The notes beneath the pieces were generated by a model that saw only the letters and a list, made by a program, of their open reading frames with translations, did not search any database and was not told the DNA's origin. A stretch of DNA of 64,000 nt. Origin: Archangium primigenium. GTDB taxonomy: Bacteria > Myxococcota > Myxococcia > Myxococcales > Myxococcaceae. The stretch is taken from the NCBI RefSeq assembly GCF_016904885.1, contig NZ_JADWYI010000001.1, forward strand, positions 868,001 to 932,000, written 5' to 3'. Shown here one piece after another: positions 42,669 to 52,800 of the stretch (within the stretch, counting starts at the first letter, position 1; each line of letters begins with the position of its first letter). Made by a program: the position numbers and the translations under genes.

Positions 42669-43382
42669 ATGTCCAGGTTCTTCGAGATCCGGGCGGCTCG
42701 GGAGTCGCGCTACACGGGGGACATCCAGTTCGGGTTCCGGTGGCGACTGGCGGGCCTTCGTTGTCCCGAGTGCCAGCTCACCGCATCGGGTGGCTTCACC
42801 GCCTATCCCAGTGTGGACCTGTCCTCGGCCCCTGTCCGCGCGGAGTTCGCAGTGGGCAGGGTAGTGCCGCCCGAGGAGTTCCTGCGACTGCGCGAACAGC
42901 TCGGGCCCTATGTGCCGCGCGATCTGCCCCTGCCTCCAGGCGTGTGGTTGGGGCCGCTGACGGGCGTGGCCACGGGCTCCTTCGGCTCGTTCTTCCTGCA
43001 CTCGCTCTGGACGAAGCTCGTGCGGCGCGAGGCCTGGGAGTCTTTACGGGCCGAGGGTCTCCGCGGCGTGCGGGCCTTTCCCGTGCAACTGCACGTCGCG
43101 CAGGCGGCTCCCCCCGACCTGATGGAGCTCGAAGTCCCGCCACGAGGGCACCTCCACCCCGAGTGCACCCCCGCGCGTCCGCCTCCTTGTTCCCGCTGCG
43201 GACTGGCGCGTCTGCGCCTCCCGGACGAGCCCGTGCTGGACCTGGCCTCGCTGCCCCCGGACACGGATCTGTTCGTCCTGAGCGACTTCGAGACCGTGCT
43301 CATCGGCACCGAGCGCTTCGTGGCCGCCGTGGAGCGCCTCGGTCTGGACGATCTCGACGTGCGTGAGGTGCCCGCGCGCTGA
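42669..43382 (+). CDS. Double-CXXCG protein, SitI6-like immunity protein
   Basis: 237 aa. Starts MSRFFEIRAARESRYTG and carries two zinc-knuckle-like pairs, LRCPECQ (near residue 31) and PCSRCGL (near residue 173), the arrangement of the gmx_para_CXXCG family. The first pair lacks the following glycine. The C-terminal SDFETVLIGTERFVAAVERLGLDDL is typical of the family. No export signal, so it acts in the cytoplasm. The 4-bp gap after the lipoprotein gene supports a toxin-immunity pair. Confidence 0.85.
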   Translation: MSRFFEIRAARESRYTGDIQFGFRWRLAGLRCPECQLTASGGFTAYPSVDLSSAPVRAEFAVGRVVPPEEFLRLREQLGPYVPRDLPLPPGVWLGPLTGVATGSFGSFFLHSLWTKLVRREAWESLRAEGLRGVRAFPVQLHVAQAAPPDLMELEVPPRGHLHPECTPARPPPCSRCGLARLRLPDEPVLDLASLPPDTDLFVLSDFETVLIGTERFVAAVERLGLDDLDVREVPAR

Positions 43383-43550
43383 GCCCGATGCGTGGGCCTC
43401 CAGGTTTTCTGGCCAGGAAGAAGCCAGTCATTCCAGGGGGTTGGGCGGCCGGAGACGAAAAAAGCGTCACCCCCGCCGCAACCTTTTCTCAGCCCTTACG
43501 AGAATAGGAGCACGGTTCACGCTTTTTCCTTCTTTCTGAGGCCCTCGCTC

Positions 43551-44687
43551 ATGAGCACCTACTCCGTCCGCAGCGGCGACACCCTCTCCGGCATCGCCAG
43601 CCGCTACAACACCACCACGGGCGCCCTGGCCAAGGCCAACAACATCTCCAACCCGAACCTCATCCGCGCGGGCCAGAAGCTCACCGTGCCGGGCGGGTCC
43701 ACCAAGGCGGGCGCCACCGCCGCCGCCCCGCGCGCCAGCGGCGGGACGTACACGGTGAAGTCCGGGGACACGCTGTCCGGCATCGCCCAGCGCCACGGCA
43801 CCACCACCAGCGCCCTGGCCAAGGCCAACAACATCTCCAACCCGAACCTCATCAAGGTCGGCCAGAAGCTCACCATCCCGGGCAGCTCCGGTCCCAAGGC
43901 GCCCGCGCCCGCGCCCGCCAAGCCCACCCAGCAGTACACGGTGAAGTCCGGAGACACCCTGTCCGGCATCGCCAGCCGCTTCGGCACCACCACGAGCGCC
44001 CTGGCCAAGGCCAACAACATCTCCAACCCCAACCACATCAAGGTGGGCCAGAAGCTCACCATCCCGGGTGGGGACAACTTCGAGTCCAAGCCGCCCTCCG
44101 GCGGTGGCGGCTCGGGTCCCGTCACGGGTCCCGCGCCCGCTCCGGCGCCGGGTGGGGGCCAGGGCTCGGTGTCGGTGCAGCAGCTGCGGCAGATCATGCC
44201 CAACCTGTCCCAGGCCAAGGCCGAGCAGTACCTGCCCCACCTCAACCGCGCCATGGCCGAGGCGGGCATCAACACCCCCATGCGCAAGGCGGCCTTCCTC
44301 GCGCAGCTCGCGCACGAGAGCGGCCAGTTCCGCTACATGGAGGAGATCGCCTCGGGCGCCGCCTACGAGGGCCGCAAGGACCTGGGCAACACCCAGCCGG
44401 GTGACGGCGTGCGCTTCAAGGGCCGTGGTCCCATCCAGCTCACCGGCCGCGCCAACTACCGCGCCGCGGGCAAGGCGCTGGGCATCGACCTGGAGAACAA
44501 CCCCAAGCGCGCCGCGGATCCGGACGTGGGCTTCCGCACCGCCGCCTGGTTCTGGAACAGCCGCAACCTCAACACCTACGCGGACGCGGGCAACTTCCGC
44601 GAGGTCACCCGCCGCATCAACGGCGGCTACAACGGCCTGGCCGACCGCGAGGCCTACTACCGCCGCGCGCTCAACGTGCTGCGCTAG
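43551..44687 (+). CDS. Triple-LysM GH19 chitinase/lysozyme
   Basis: 378 aa. Three LysM domains (about 4-47, 67-110, 129-172; YTVKSGDTLSGIA ... VGQKLTIPG) joined by Pro/Ala linkers, then a GH19 catalytic domain (about 205-378) with MRKAAFLAQLAHESGQFRY, where Glu256 is the likely acid, EEIASGAAYEGR, and FKGRGPIQLTGRANY. It would cleave peptidoglycan or chitin. The first residue after Met begins the first LysM, so there is no signal peptide; export must be by another route, or it is released by lysis. The ATG at 43551 is the only sensible start. Confidence 0.93.
   Translation: MSTYSVRSGDTLSGIASRYNTTTGALAKANNISNPNLIRAGQKLTVPGGSTKAGATAAAPRASGGTYTVKSGDTLSGIAQRHGTTTSALAKANNISNPNLIKVGQKLTIPGSSGPKAPAPAPAKPTQQYTVKSGDTLSGIASRFGTTTSALAKANNISNPNHIKVGQKLTIPGGDNFESKPPSGGGGSGPVTGPAPAPAPGGGQGSVSVQQLRQIMPNLSQAKAEQYLPHLNRAMAEAGINTPMRKAAFLAQLAHESGQFRYMEEIASGAAYEGRKDLGNTQPGDGVRFKGRGPIQLTGRANYRAAGKALGIDLENNPKRAADPDVGFRTAAWFWNSRNLNTYADAGNFREVTRRINGGYNGLADREAYYRRALNVLR
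43560..44066 (+). repeat. Three near-identical LysM-coding repeats
   Basis: LysM blocks at about 43560-43691, 43749-43880 and 43935-44066. The core reading ALAKANNISNPN is encoded by nearly the same bases in all three, pointing to recent duplication or gene conversion. Confidence 0.75.
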
Positions 44688-44745
44688 GCCGTCCACATCT
44701 TCCATCCATCATGACCCCCCTGCTTCTCCGGGCGGTGGGGTCGGG

Positions 44746-44786
44746 GGACCGCGTGCGCCAGTCCGGGCCGCGGTCCTTTCTTTTTT
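44746..44786 (+). terminator. Intrinsic terminator after the LysM-GH19 gene
   Basis: GGACCGCG (44746-44753) pairs exactly with CGCGGTCC (44769-44776), followed at once by TTTCTTTTTT. This is a clear rho-independent terminator. Confidence 0.85.
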
Positions 44787-44909
44787 CGCCGCGCCGGGGC
44801 GAGGGCCCGCTCGCCGAGCGGCCGAGCGGCCATCGTTCGCGGCACCGGCTCCCACCCATGCCCACCCTCGCGGGAGCAGGACTCCTTTCAACGAGTCGAG
44901 GGACATTCC

Positions 44910-45335
44910 ATGGCGATGGAGCGAGCACAACGTTTCGTGGAGGCGCTGACGCGACTGGAGGAGACGGGCGAGGTGGACGCGCTGCTGGCCCTCTTCAGTG
45001 ACGACGCGCAGGTGAGCAACGTGGTGTCGCACCGCACCTTCCAGGGCAAGGACGGCGCGCGCAAGTTCTGGAAGGAATACAAGGGCATGTTGGAGCAGGT
45101 GAAGTCCACCTTCCGCAACATGATCGAGTCCGGGGACCGCGTGGCGCTCGAGTGGGAGTCCGCCGGCACCGCGCACAACGGCGCGGCGGTGAGCTACGAG
45201 GGCGTCTCCATCATCGAGTGGGAGGGGGACGTCATCACGCGCTTCTACGCGTACTTCGATCCCCGACTGCTCGGCGAGGAGCTGTCGCACGGCACCGCGC
45301 AGCGCTCGGAAGTGCCGGCCACCACGCCGGCCTGA
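44910..45335 (+). CDS. SnoaL/NTF2-like protein
   Basis: 141 aa. NTF2-fold protein of the SnoaL-like polyketide cyclase or ketosteroid-isomerase-like type: ERAQRFVEALTRLEETGEVDALLALFSDDAQVSN at the N-terminus, then GARKFWKEYKGML and IIEWEGDVITRFYAYFDPRLLG. Ligand or activity unknown. It stands alone after a terminator. Confidence 0.85.
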   Translation: MAMERAQRFVEALTRLEETGEVDALLALFSDDAQVSNVVSHRTFQGKDGARKFWKEYKGMLEQVKSTFRNMIESGDRVALEWESAGTAHNGAAVSYEGVSIIEWEGDVITRFYAYFDPRLLGEELSHGTAQRSEVPATTPA

Positions 45336-45371
45336 GCCGAACGTCGAGGAGCATCGGACCCGCGCTGGCCT

Positions 45372-46847
45372 ATGCTCGGGTCCATGCTCCAACCCGTCTT
45401 CCTGCGCGCATGGGGTGAGGAGGTGCGTCCCCTCCAAGGGAAAGAGCGCGCCACCCACGTCTGGAAACACTTCCACGATCCGCTGCAACGGTGGGATGGC
45501 CTCGCGGACACCGACGTGCGGGCACTCCGGCAAGACTCCGAGCGATGTGGCTGTCCGCCGCATCGTGACCGAGGGACGCTGGCCTGGAAGGACCAGTCGC
45601 CGTCGTGCCTCACGCTGCTCGAGCAGCACCACGAGCGCTACTACGGTCCGGCCTATCTGAGCGAGCTTGCCCATGAGCACACACGGGGCGGTCGGCAGAA
45701 AGCCAATGACCAGCGTTTGTCGTGCTGTACGCCTCGCGGCGTCCTGGTCGCCGTGGGATTGCGACGGCCTCTGGCGGTCCTGTCCGCCTTCCGGCCCACG
45801 CCTTCCCATGGAAGCTTTCCCGCTACGGACGCCGCGTATGCAGAAGTAGCCCGGAGACGCTGTCGAGAGGCGGTTGACGTGACCGATCCGGATGCCTGGA
45901 AGGCGGAGGTGCTGCACGCGCTGGCGGACCTGTCCTCCCGGCCGCCCTCGGCGCCCGATGACGCCTGGCGCTTGGTCCTGGCCATTGGCGAGGCGAGGCC
46001 CTCGCGTGCCTCGGCGCATGACGTGGAGGTGGCGCTCCAACGCGCCGAGGCACATCTGGCGCGGTACCGGGACGACGTGGAGCGGGCGGTAAGCAGCGGA
46101 CTGCGCGTGGAGCCCCTGCTGGCCGACTGGGCGGCCTCTCTCCAGCAAGGACACCCGGAAGCGGCGCTGGATCAACTCCTCGCGCTCGAGGAGATCCTGG
46201 TCGGCGCCGAGGTGCTGGGCCTGTCGGCCCCCCTCCAGCGCATCCTCACCGAGGTGGCCCGACTCGTCGCGCCCGCGCCCGCGGCCCTGGCGGGCCTGGA
46301 CCTCCTGGCGCGAGACCGCCTGGCCCTTCGCGGCCCCTCCGCCCGCGCGCTCTGGGACACGGTCTCCGAGGCGGCCACACGCGTGTCCCGGAGCGCCCCG
46401 CCGGGCGTGGTCACGACGTGGTTCTCGCGCTTGGATCGCCTGCGCGCCGACCTGGCGCGGGGGGCCTCACGGCTCACGGAGCGCTTCGACGTGGAGCCGC
46501 CAGACCTGACCCCCGTTATCGCGTTGGGCCGCGCGTCGTCCGAATGGCAGGTCCGGGTCGAGGGGCACTGCCCTGCTGGCTGGCGATTGCGGCTGTTCCT
46601 CGTGGACGCGGCCCATCCCCAGGGTGTGCCCCTGCGGGAAGGCGTGGACGCCAATTTCCACCGGGTGGCGGACCGCTGGATCCTCGATGGCTGGCTGCTC
46701 GACAACGCCGAGGACATCGCGCTGCTCATCGTGCTCGCCGCGCCCACGTTGCCCGAGGGCGAGTCGCTCGATGCCCTGTTGGTCTCGGCCGCCGCGTCCC
46801 CCGAGGTCCGGGTGGCGGAAGTGCTGCTCAACCCCGCCAGTGGATGA
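45372..46847 (+). CDS. Unrecognised 491-aa protein, convergent partner of the CHAT gene
   Basis: Starts at ATG 45372 or 45384; no ribosome-binding site decides. Residues 1-145 form a compact region rich in Trp/His/Cys (HVWKHFHDPLQRWDGL, CGCPPH, VLVAVGLRRPLAVLSAFRP) that looks like a small enzymatic or toxin fold. A helical middle (about 170-350) is followed by a beta-sandwich-like end (QVRVEGHCPAGWRLRLFLVD ... RWILDGWLLDN). Its last 20 bp overlap the end of the convergent CHAT gene. A functional link to the CHAT protein is a guess from adjacency. Confidence 0.65.
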   Translation: MLGSMLQPVFLRAWGEEVRPLQGKERATHVWKHFHDPLQRWDGLADTDVRALRQDSERCGCPPHRDRGTLAWKDQSPSCLTLLEQHHERYYGPAYLSELAHEHTRGGRQKANDQRLSCCTPRGVLVAVGLRRPLAVLSAFRPTPSHGSFPATDAAYAEVARRRCREAVDVTDPDAWKAEVLHALADLSSRPPSAPDDAWRLVLAIGEARPSRASAHDVEVALQRAEAHLARYRDDVERAVSSGLRVEPLLADWAASLQQGHPEAALDQLLALEEILVGAEVLGLSAPLQRILTEVARLVAPAPAALAGLDLLARDRLALRGPSARALWDTVSEAATRVSRSAPPGVVTTWFSRLDRLRADLARGASRLTERFDVEPPDLTPVIALGRASSEWQVRVEGHCPAGWRLRLFLVDAAHPQGVPLREGVDANFHRVADRWILDGWLLDNAEDIALLIVLAAPTLPEGESLDALLVSAAASPEVRVAEVLLNPASG

Positions 46848-49800
46848 ACCCCTTGAGGGACCAGTCCCGCTGCCGGGCCTGCTCACCTCCCGCGCTCCGT
46901 CCCAGGGCGGGGCCCTGTTCGGGCGCCTGAATGCCCCGGAGTGCCTCGGAGGGGTCTCCTCGCTGGTGCAGGACCGCGAGGACGGACCGCCCCACCTCCC
47001 ACGCGGGGCCGAGCAGCACGGGCCACAGCGGGGCGATCACGCTCCGGGCGCCTCCCGCCAGCAGGGCTCCCGCGAGCCCCGCGGCCTGGTGGAGCCAGTC
47101 CCCCACGCGCCCGGTCTCGCACGACAGCAGGACGATGCTGGCGCCCGCCACCCGCTGGGGTTGCTCGGCGAGGCGGCTCATGCTCAGCGGCGCCACGGCT
47201 CCCGTGTCATCCACCAGCATCAGCCGCGCGTCCCGGGGTCCATCCACTTCGCCGTGGCACAGCAGTACCGCGACGTCCACCTCCGCCATGTCGTGCAAAA
47301 TCGCATCCGGCGAGGCGGGACCCTCGACCAGCCCGGGGCACGTGCCGTCCAGGGCTTGTCCCCACCGCGGGCCCCGGCTCATGCGCACACGCAGGTCGCT
47401 GGTCTCCTGGGCCGTCCGCGCCAGCAGCACCATGAGCTCGACGGAGTGGGGCAGGGCGAGGGCCGGGGTGTTCTCGCCGGGATCCGCCACGGCCAGCAGG
47501 GTGCGCCGGGGACGGGGCGGAGGCGCGCGGGTTTCCAGGTCGAGCCGCACGGCGCAGGTGACGGGCACGGCGGGCCAGAGGTCCGCGGGGGCGAGCGTCC
47601 GCAGTACGCCCGAGGGGATCCACAGCAGGTGCGCGAGGGACGTGGGCAAGAGGCGTGTCAGGGCCGCGAGGACGCCTCGACGCGCCCAGTCCAGGACGGC
47701 CGAGTACTCGGGGCCAGGGCCTAGATGGGACAGACCCCGGGCCACCTGGGCTTCGTCGTGCGGGGGCGCTTCCACGGGCAGGACGGCGAGCATCACTTGG
47801 CGCGGCTCGCCCGGGACGAGCACGGCGGCGAGCACGCCGCGCGCGCCCTGCACCACGGCGAGCGCCGCGGCGCCCGGGTGTGCGTGCAGCCAGGCCCAGG
47901 TGCCCTCCAGATCCGGCTCTCCACGCAGGAACCGGGGCACCCGCGTGCGCAGCCCCTCCAGGGCCCGCTGGATGCGCCGCTCCTCGCCCGAGCGGATCGC
48001 CTCGAGCCACGCCACCCAGAGGTCATGGGGCGCGCCTTCTGGCCGGGCCGTGCGTCCCGCGAGCCGACGCTGGGCGGACCCGACGGCGCGCACCACCCAC
48101 CGGAGGACGGCCTCCGCCCTCGCGCCCGAGAGCACGAAGTCCACTCCAGCGGAGGCGCCCACGACGCCGTCCTCCGCCAACCGGCGCGCCAGGGTGGTGG
48201 CCAGCTCGACGGCGAGATGGGCCTCCTGGGCTCCCGCCTCCTCGTCGAGCAGGAGGAAGGGACGGGCCTCGTCCATCGCTTCCCAGGCCTCCTGGGCGGT
48301 GCGCTCCAGGTCGGCGAGGGTGGGCGCGACCCGGGCCAGCTCGAGCAGCAGTGCGGCCGAGCGGAAGAGCCGCACGGGGCTGTCCAGCTTCCGCGCCGCC
48401 GCGAAGGCGCCGCTCAGGGCGTCCGTCCCCTGGCGCCAGAGCGCGAGCGCGAAGGCCACGTCCAGGTTCTCCATTCCGGGCGAGCCCAGGAGCAGGCTCG
48501 CGACCCCCCGCCCGATGTTCTCGCGCGTTTCCCAATGGTGCACGGGGTTGTGCTCCAGGGTGCGGACCGCGAGGCATTGCTCGGACAGCGCCAGGCCCTC
48601 CATGCGCTGGATGGGAGGCGCGTCTCCGCGAAGCAGCGAGTCGGCGAGGTTGTGGACGGTATAGGCCCGCACGTCCCGGGGCGCATCCGCGCGGAGGGTG
48701 GCCAGCCGCTGGCGCCAGAGCTGGACCGCGTCCTCGTGTCGGCCTTCCCGGTGGGCCAGACCCGACAGGCAGATGGTCTGGTAGTTGTCCGCGCTGTCCC
48801 GTTCCGAGGCGGACAGCGGGCTTCGGTCGAGGCGCTCGAAGCTCGCCCGAGCCGCCAGGTACGTGGCCCTCGCCTGGGCCGGGTCGGAGTGCTTGCCCCC
48901 CAGCATCGTCTGGTAGACGGCCAGGGTCAGCCAGGTCTTGGCCTTCTGCTCCGCGGAGAGCTCCTCGGCGAGCAGGGCCTTCGCGGCCTGGATGCCTTCT
49001 TCGAGGGTCACGCGGGGATCGCCCGCGCCCCGCTCGAGCCGCAACTCGGTGAGGGTCATCCGGACATGCAGCGCCACGTCCCGCTCCCCCGCGGCTTCGT
49101 ACTCCCGCGCGCACTGCTCGTAGAGCGACTCGGCCTCGCGCAGGTGGACATCGCGGTCTCCGTCCGTGCGATAGCGTGTCGCGCGTGCCTGCTGTTGCAA
49201 GGCCAGCCGGGCAAGCGAGCCTTGCTCGGGGCTCCCGGTACGGACCTCGCGGGCGAGTTCCACGGCCCTCGGAAAGTCCTTCACGGGATGAAGCTGATCC
49301 GCCGGTGCCCAGAGCTGGGCCAGTTCCAACAGCAACTGCCCACGGACAGTCGTGTCGGAGAGTTGCCGGAGGAGCCGCTCGGCTTCGTGGGCTCGGGGCG
49401 TGACCTCCGCGGACGTGGCGTGCTCTCGTGCCACCAGATGCGCCAGCAGGACCGCGCTTGCCAGGAGGGCTCCGGGACGGGCCTGGGCGTCCTCGGTGTT
49501 CGCGAGCCGCTCCGCGAGGGCGCGGAGCGCGCCAGGCGAGCGGTCCTGTTGCTGGTGGTCCTGCTCGATGCTTTGACGCGCTTCGGCGGGATCCTTTCCA
49601 AGCTGTCGTGCCATCCGCTCCACCGCGTCCAGATCCAGCGGACGCAGGCGCCCCGTGGCCTCGTAGAATGCCTCGCTCGCGGGGTGGCTCATGAGCGTGG
49701 AGATGGACTCGGCGTCCTCTTCGGACACGAGACCCTGCTTTCCGCGCAGGGCCCGCTGGACCATGTCGGTCAGCTCCGGATGCCGCTGGCCGATGCGCTC

Positions 49801-52800
49801 CAGCCGCCGCTGGAGCGCGCTGTCCTGGGGCTCGAGGCGCATGAGCCCGGCCAGGACCTGGGTCTGGAGGCCCGCGACCATGCGTCGGTAGTCCCCCTCG
49901 GCCAGACCCTCGGCCTCGTCGAGCCGGTCGAGCGCCCGGCGCAGGCGAAGCAGCTCGGTGCCTCCGGGTTGCTGCTGCTCGGCCCTGGCGGCGGAGAACA
50001 ATGTCTCCACCCGGAGATACCCCGTCTTGCGCAGCTCCAAGGCGCGCGTGAGCAGGGCCAGTGCCTGGACGGCATCACCCCGAGCGCCGCGATCCAGGAG
50101 TGCGTCAGCCTTCACCTTGAAGAGCTGGGCGTCCGTCGCCTCGCTGAGCGACCCGAGGGACTCCGCCTCGGTGTAGAGCGCCAGCGCACGCGCGAGGTCG
50201 GGCGCGAGACCTTTTCGGTAGGCATTGCCGGTCGACACCAGCAGGGGAAAACGCTCCCACGCGGGCAGGCCCGCGGTACGGGCTTCCGCCAAGCCCTCCT
50301 CCAGGATGGGCCGCGCGTCCTCGTGGCGCTCGGCATCCAGCAGCTCGATGCCTCGGAGCAGCTTCGCGGTGGCCTTCTCCTTGGGCGTGCGCGCATGGGC
50401 GAGCAGCGCCTCCACCGCCTGGGTGTAGGCCCGGGCCGCGTCCGCTCCCGTGGAGGCGTGCCGACGGCGAAGCGCTACCCTCAGGTGGAGCAGGTGGAAG
50501 GTGGGCTTCTGGGCGAGCACCTTCTCCAGGGCCTCGTGCAGCCCGTGCAGCATCGCGGTGGGCGAGGCGCGGGCCACCTCATCCGCCAGGGTGTCGAATC
50601 CCCGGGAATCGGACTCGCGGAAGAAGAGCCACTCCAGGACGGCTTCCGCGCGGTCGGGACGGGCCTGGAGGACGGCCAGGGCGATGCCTCGCTCCTGGGC
50701 ACCCAGGGGCCCGGTCTGCTCGGGGGCTTCCCCGTGGGCGAGCGCCACGGCCCAGCCGGGCAGTGCATCGAATCCTCCGGACAAATCCTCCGGCGTGTCG
50801 TGGGGCGGCGCGGGAGGCGAGCGTGGAGACGCCAGACAGGCGCGAATCCACTCACGCCGGGCCTTGAGTTCCAGGGAGCGCTCGGGGGCGGGGTCGAGGG
50901 CGAGGAGCTGATCGGCCACCGTGAGGGCGTCGGGTGGGGTCAGCGGGCCCAAGGCGAGCAGGCTCTTCACGGCATGGCCCCGATAGCCGGAGACCTCCTT
51001 GCCGGGCAGGGGCAGGTCGCGCGTGAACCACTGGGCGGACGCCACCGCCGTGGGCTCGTGCTCCCGTGTCTGGAGGGAGAGCTGATCGATGCGGATGCGC
51101 GCCTGCGTCCGCATGTTGAAGACGGTGGCCCGGGCGTCGTTGCCGAGCTGTCGCGCCGCGCGTTCCGCATGCCGCCAGGCGCGCTCGAGCAGGCCCTTGT
51201 CCCGGCGTCCCGCCATCCACAGCGCGCTGGCCAGATCCGTGCGGGTGAAGGGGTTGTCCGCGTCCCCCTCAAGCAAGGTCTCCACTTCGTCACACCAGCG
51301 CAGGCGCTCGGCATGCGCGTCCGAGGGAAGCAGGGCGATGAGCTGCGCGGCGGCGCTCAGCCGGGCGCCGGGTCTGCGCTCGTGTTGGAGCGCTTGGCGC
51401 AGCTCGTCGGCCGCGTCGGATTTCCGCCCCTCGGCGTCCAGGAGCTGGGCGCGGAGCGCGGGCTCGCGCAGGATGTGCTGGCCGCTCGTGAGCAGGAGCC
51501 GACGGAGGTCCGAGGGCAGGACGCGGGCCTGGTTGGCCAGGGCTCCCTGGAGCAGGGCGTCGGATTCGGTGTCCGTCGGGCATTGGTCGGAGAGGTAGTG
51601 GCGCACGAAGCCGATGAACTCCGCGGAGGGCGGAGCTCCGGGATGCGGGCCGCGCAGTCGGATGAGCGTGAGCCGGGTCTGGGCGGGCGTTCCGACCAGA
51701 CGCGCCTCTGCTTTGAGCAGCCGCTCCTGGGCGTCGGCCTCGCGTCCGGCGTCCCGGAGAAGGTTGACGAGGTACTGGGTGGCATCGCTCAGGTTGGGCC
51801 CGTCTCCGAGCGCGAGGGCCTCGGCGAAGACGGTCTCCAGGTGGGGCAACGCTTCTTTCGGGCGCTCCTCATCGAGCAGGGCCTGGACCAGGTGCAGGCG
51901 CACGAGGTTGCGGTTGGACGAGGGCCGTTGACGCGCCATCAGCCGCAGCGCCTGCTCCAGGGGGCCGATGGCCTCCGCCGCCTGTCCCCGCCGACGCAGC
52001 ACATCGCCCAGCGTGGCGAGGGGCGAGGCGGCATGGATGTCGCCCGCTTCGGCGGGGAGCGTCGCCACGGCTCGCCGGGCGAGTTCCTCGGAGGCGGCCC
52101 GCTGCGCCTCGTCTCCGTGGAGCAGCCAGAGATGGGCCTGGATGGACAGGCGCGAGGCGCGAATCAGGGGCGACGTGCTGCATTCGGCGGCGCGGGCCGC
52201 GTACTGGAGGGCCCGGGCGGTGGCGCCCTCCCGGCCGAGCGTGATGCCCCGGACCTCGAGCTCGGAGAGGATCTCATACACGTCCGCCTGGAGGGCGGGC
52301 TCCTCGGTGCGATGCAGGAGCGCCTCGAGCCGGGAGATGCGCGCACCCAGCGTCTCCCAGGGGGGCTCCCGCTGGTCGGCGAGCTGGAGGAACACGGCGC
52401 GCGCCAGGGTGCACTCGGCCATGAGTTCCCCGTGCGTCGCGCCGCATGCGCGCGCGAGCCGCGCGGAGTCCTCCAGATCCTGGAGCGCGGCATCGCGCTG
52501 CGCGGGCCGTTCCATGGCGAGCGCGAGCCGGGTGTTGCCCCGCTTGAAGAGCAGCTCCGCCCGCAGCCTCTCGGCGGGCTCAAGCGCGAGCATCTGGTCG
52601 AGCAGCCAGAGCCGGAGTGGGAAGAACTCCAGCCGGCCGAGGTCATACAGCGCCTGGATGGCCACGAGCAGGAGGCCGGGTCCGTACCGGTCCGCGAGCG
52701 CGGGCGTGGCGCTCAGTCCGGACAGCAGGTGCATGCAGAGGGCCAGCAGGGGCAGCGGCTCGAGCTCATGCAGGCGGCTGTCGAGGGACTGAAGGAGCGC

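Noticed and set aside
43410-43426. GG-N10-GC element upstream of the LysM-GH19 gene
   Set aside because: The -12 half is AAGCC instead of TTGCW; too poor a match.
43560-44066. Tandem DNA repeats as a possible CRISPR or satellite
   Set aside because: They are in-frame LysM-coding repeats of a normal gene.
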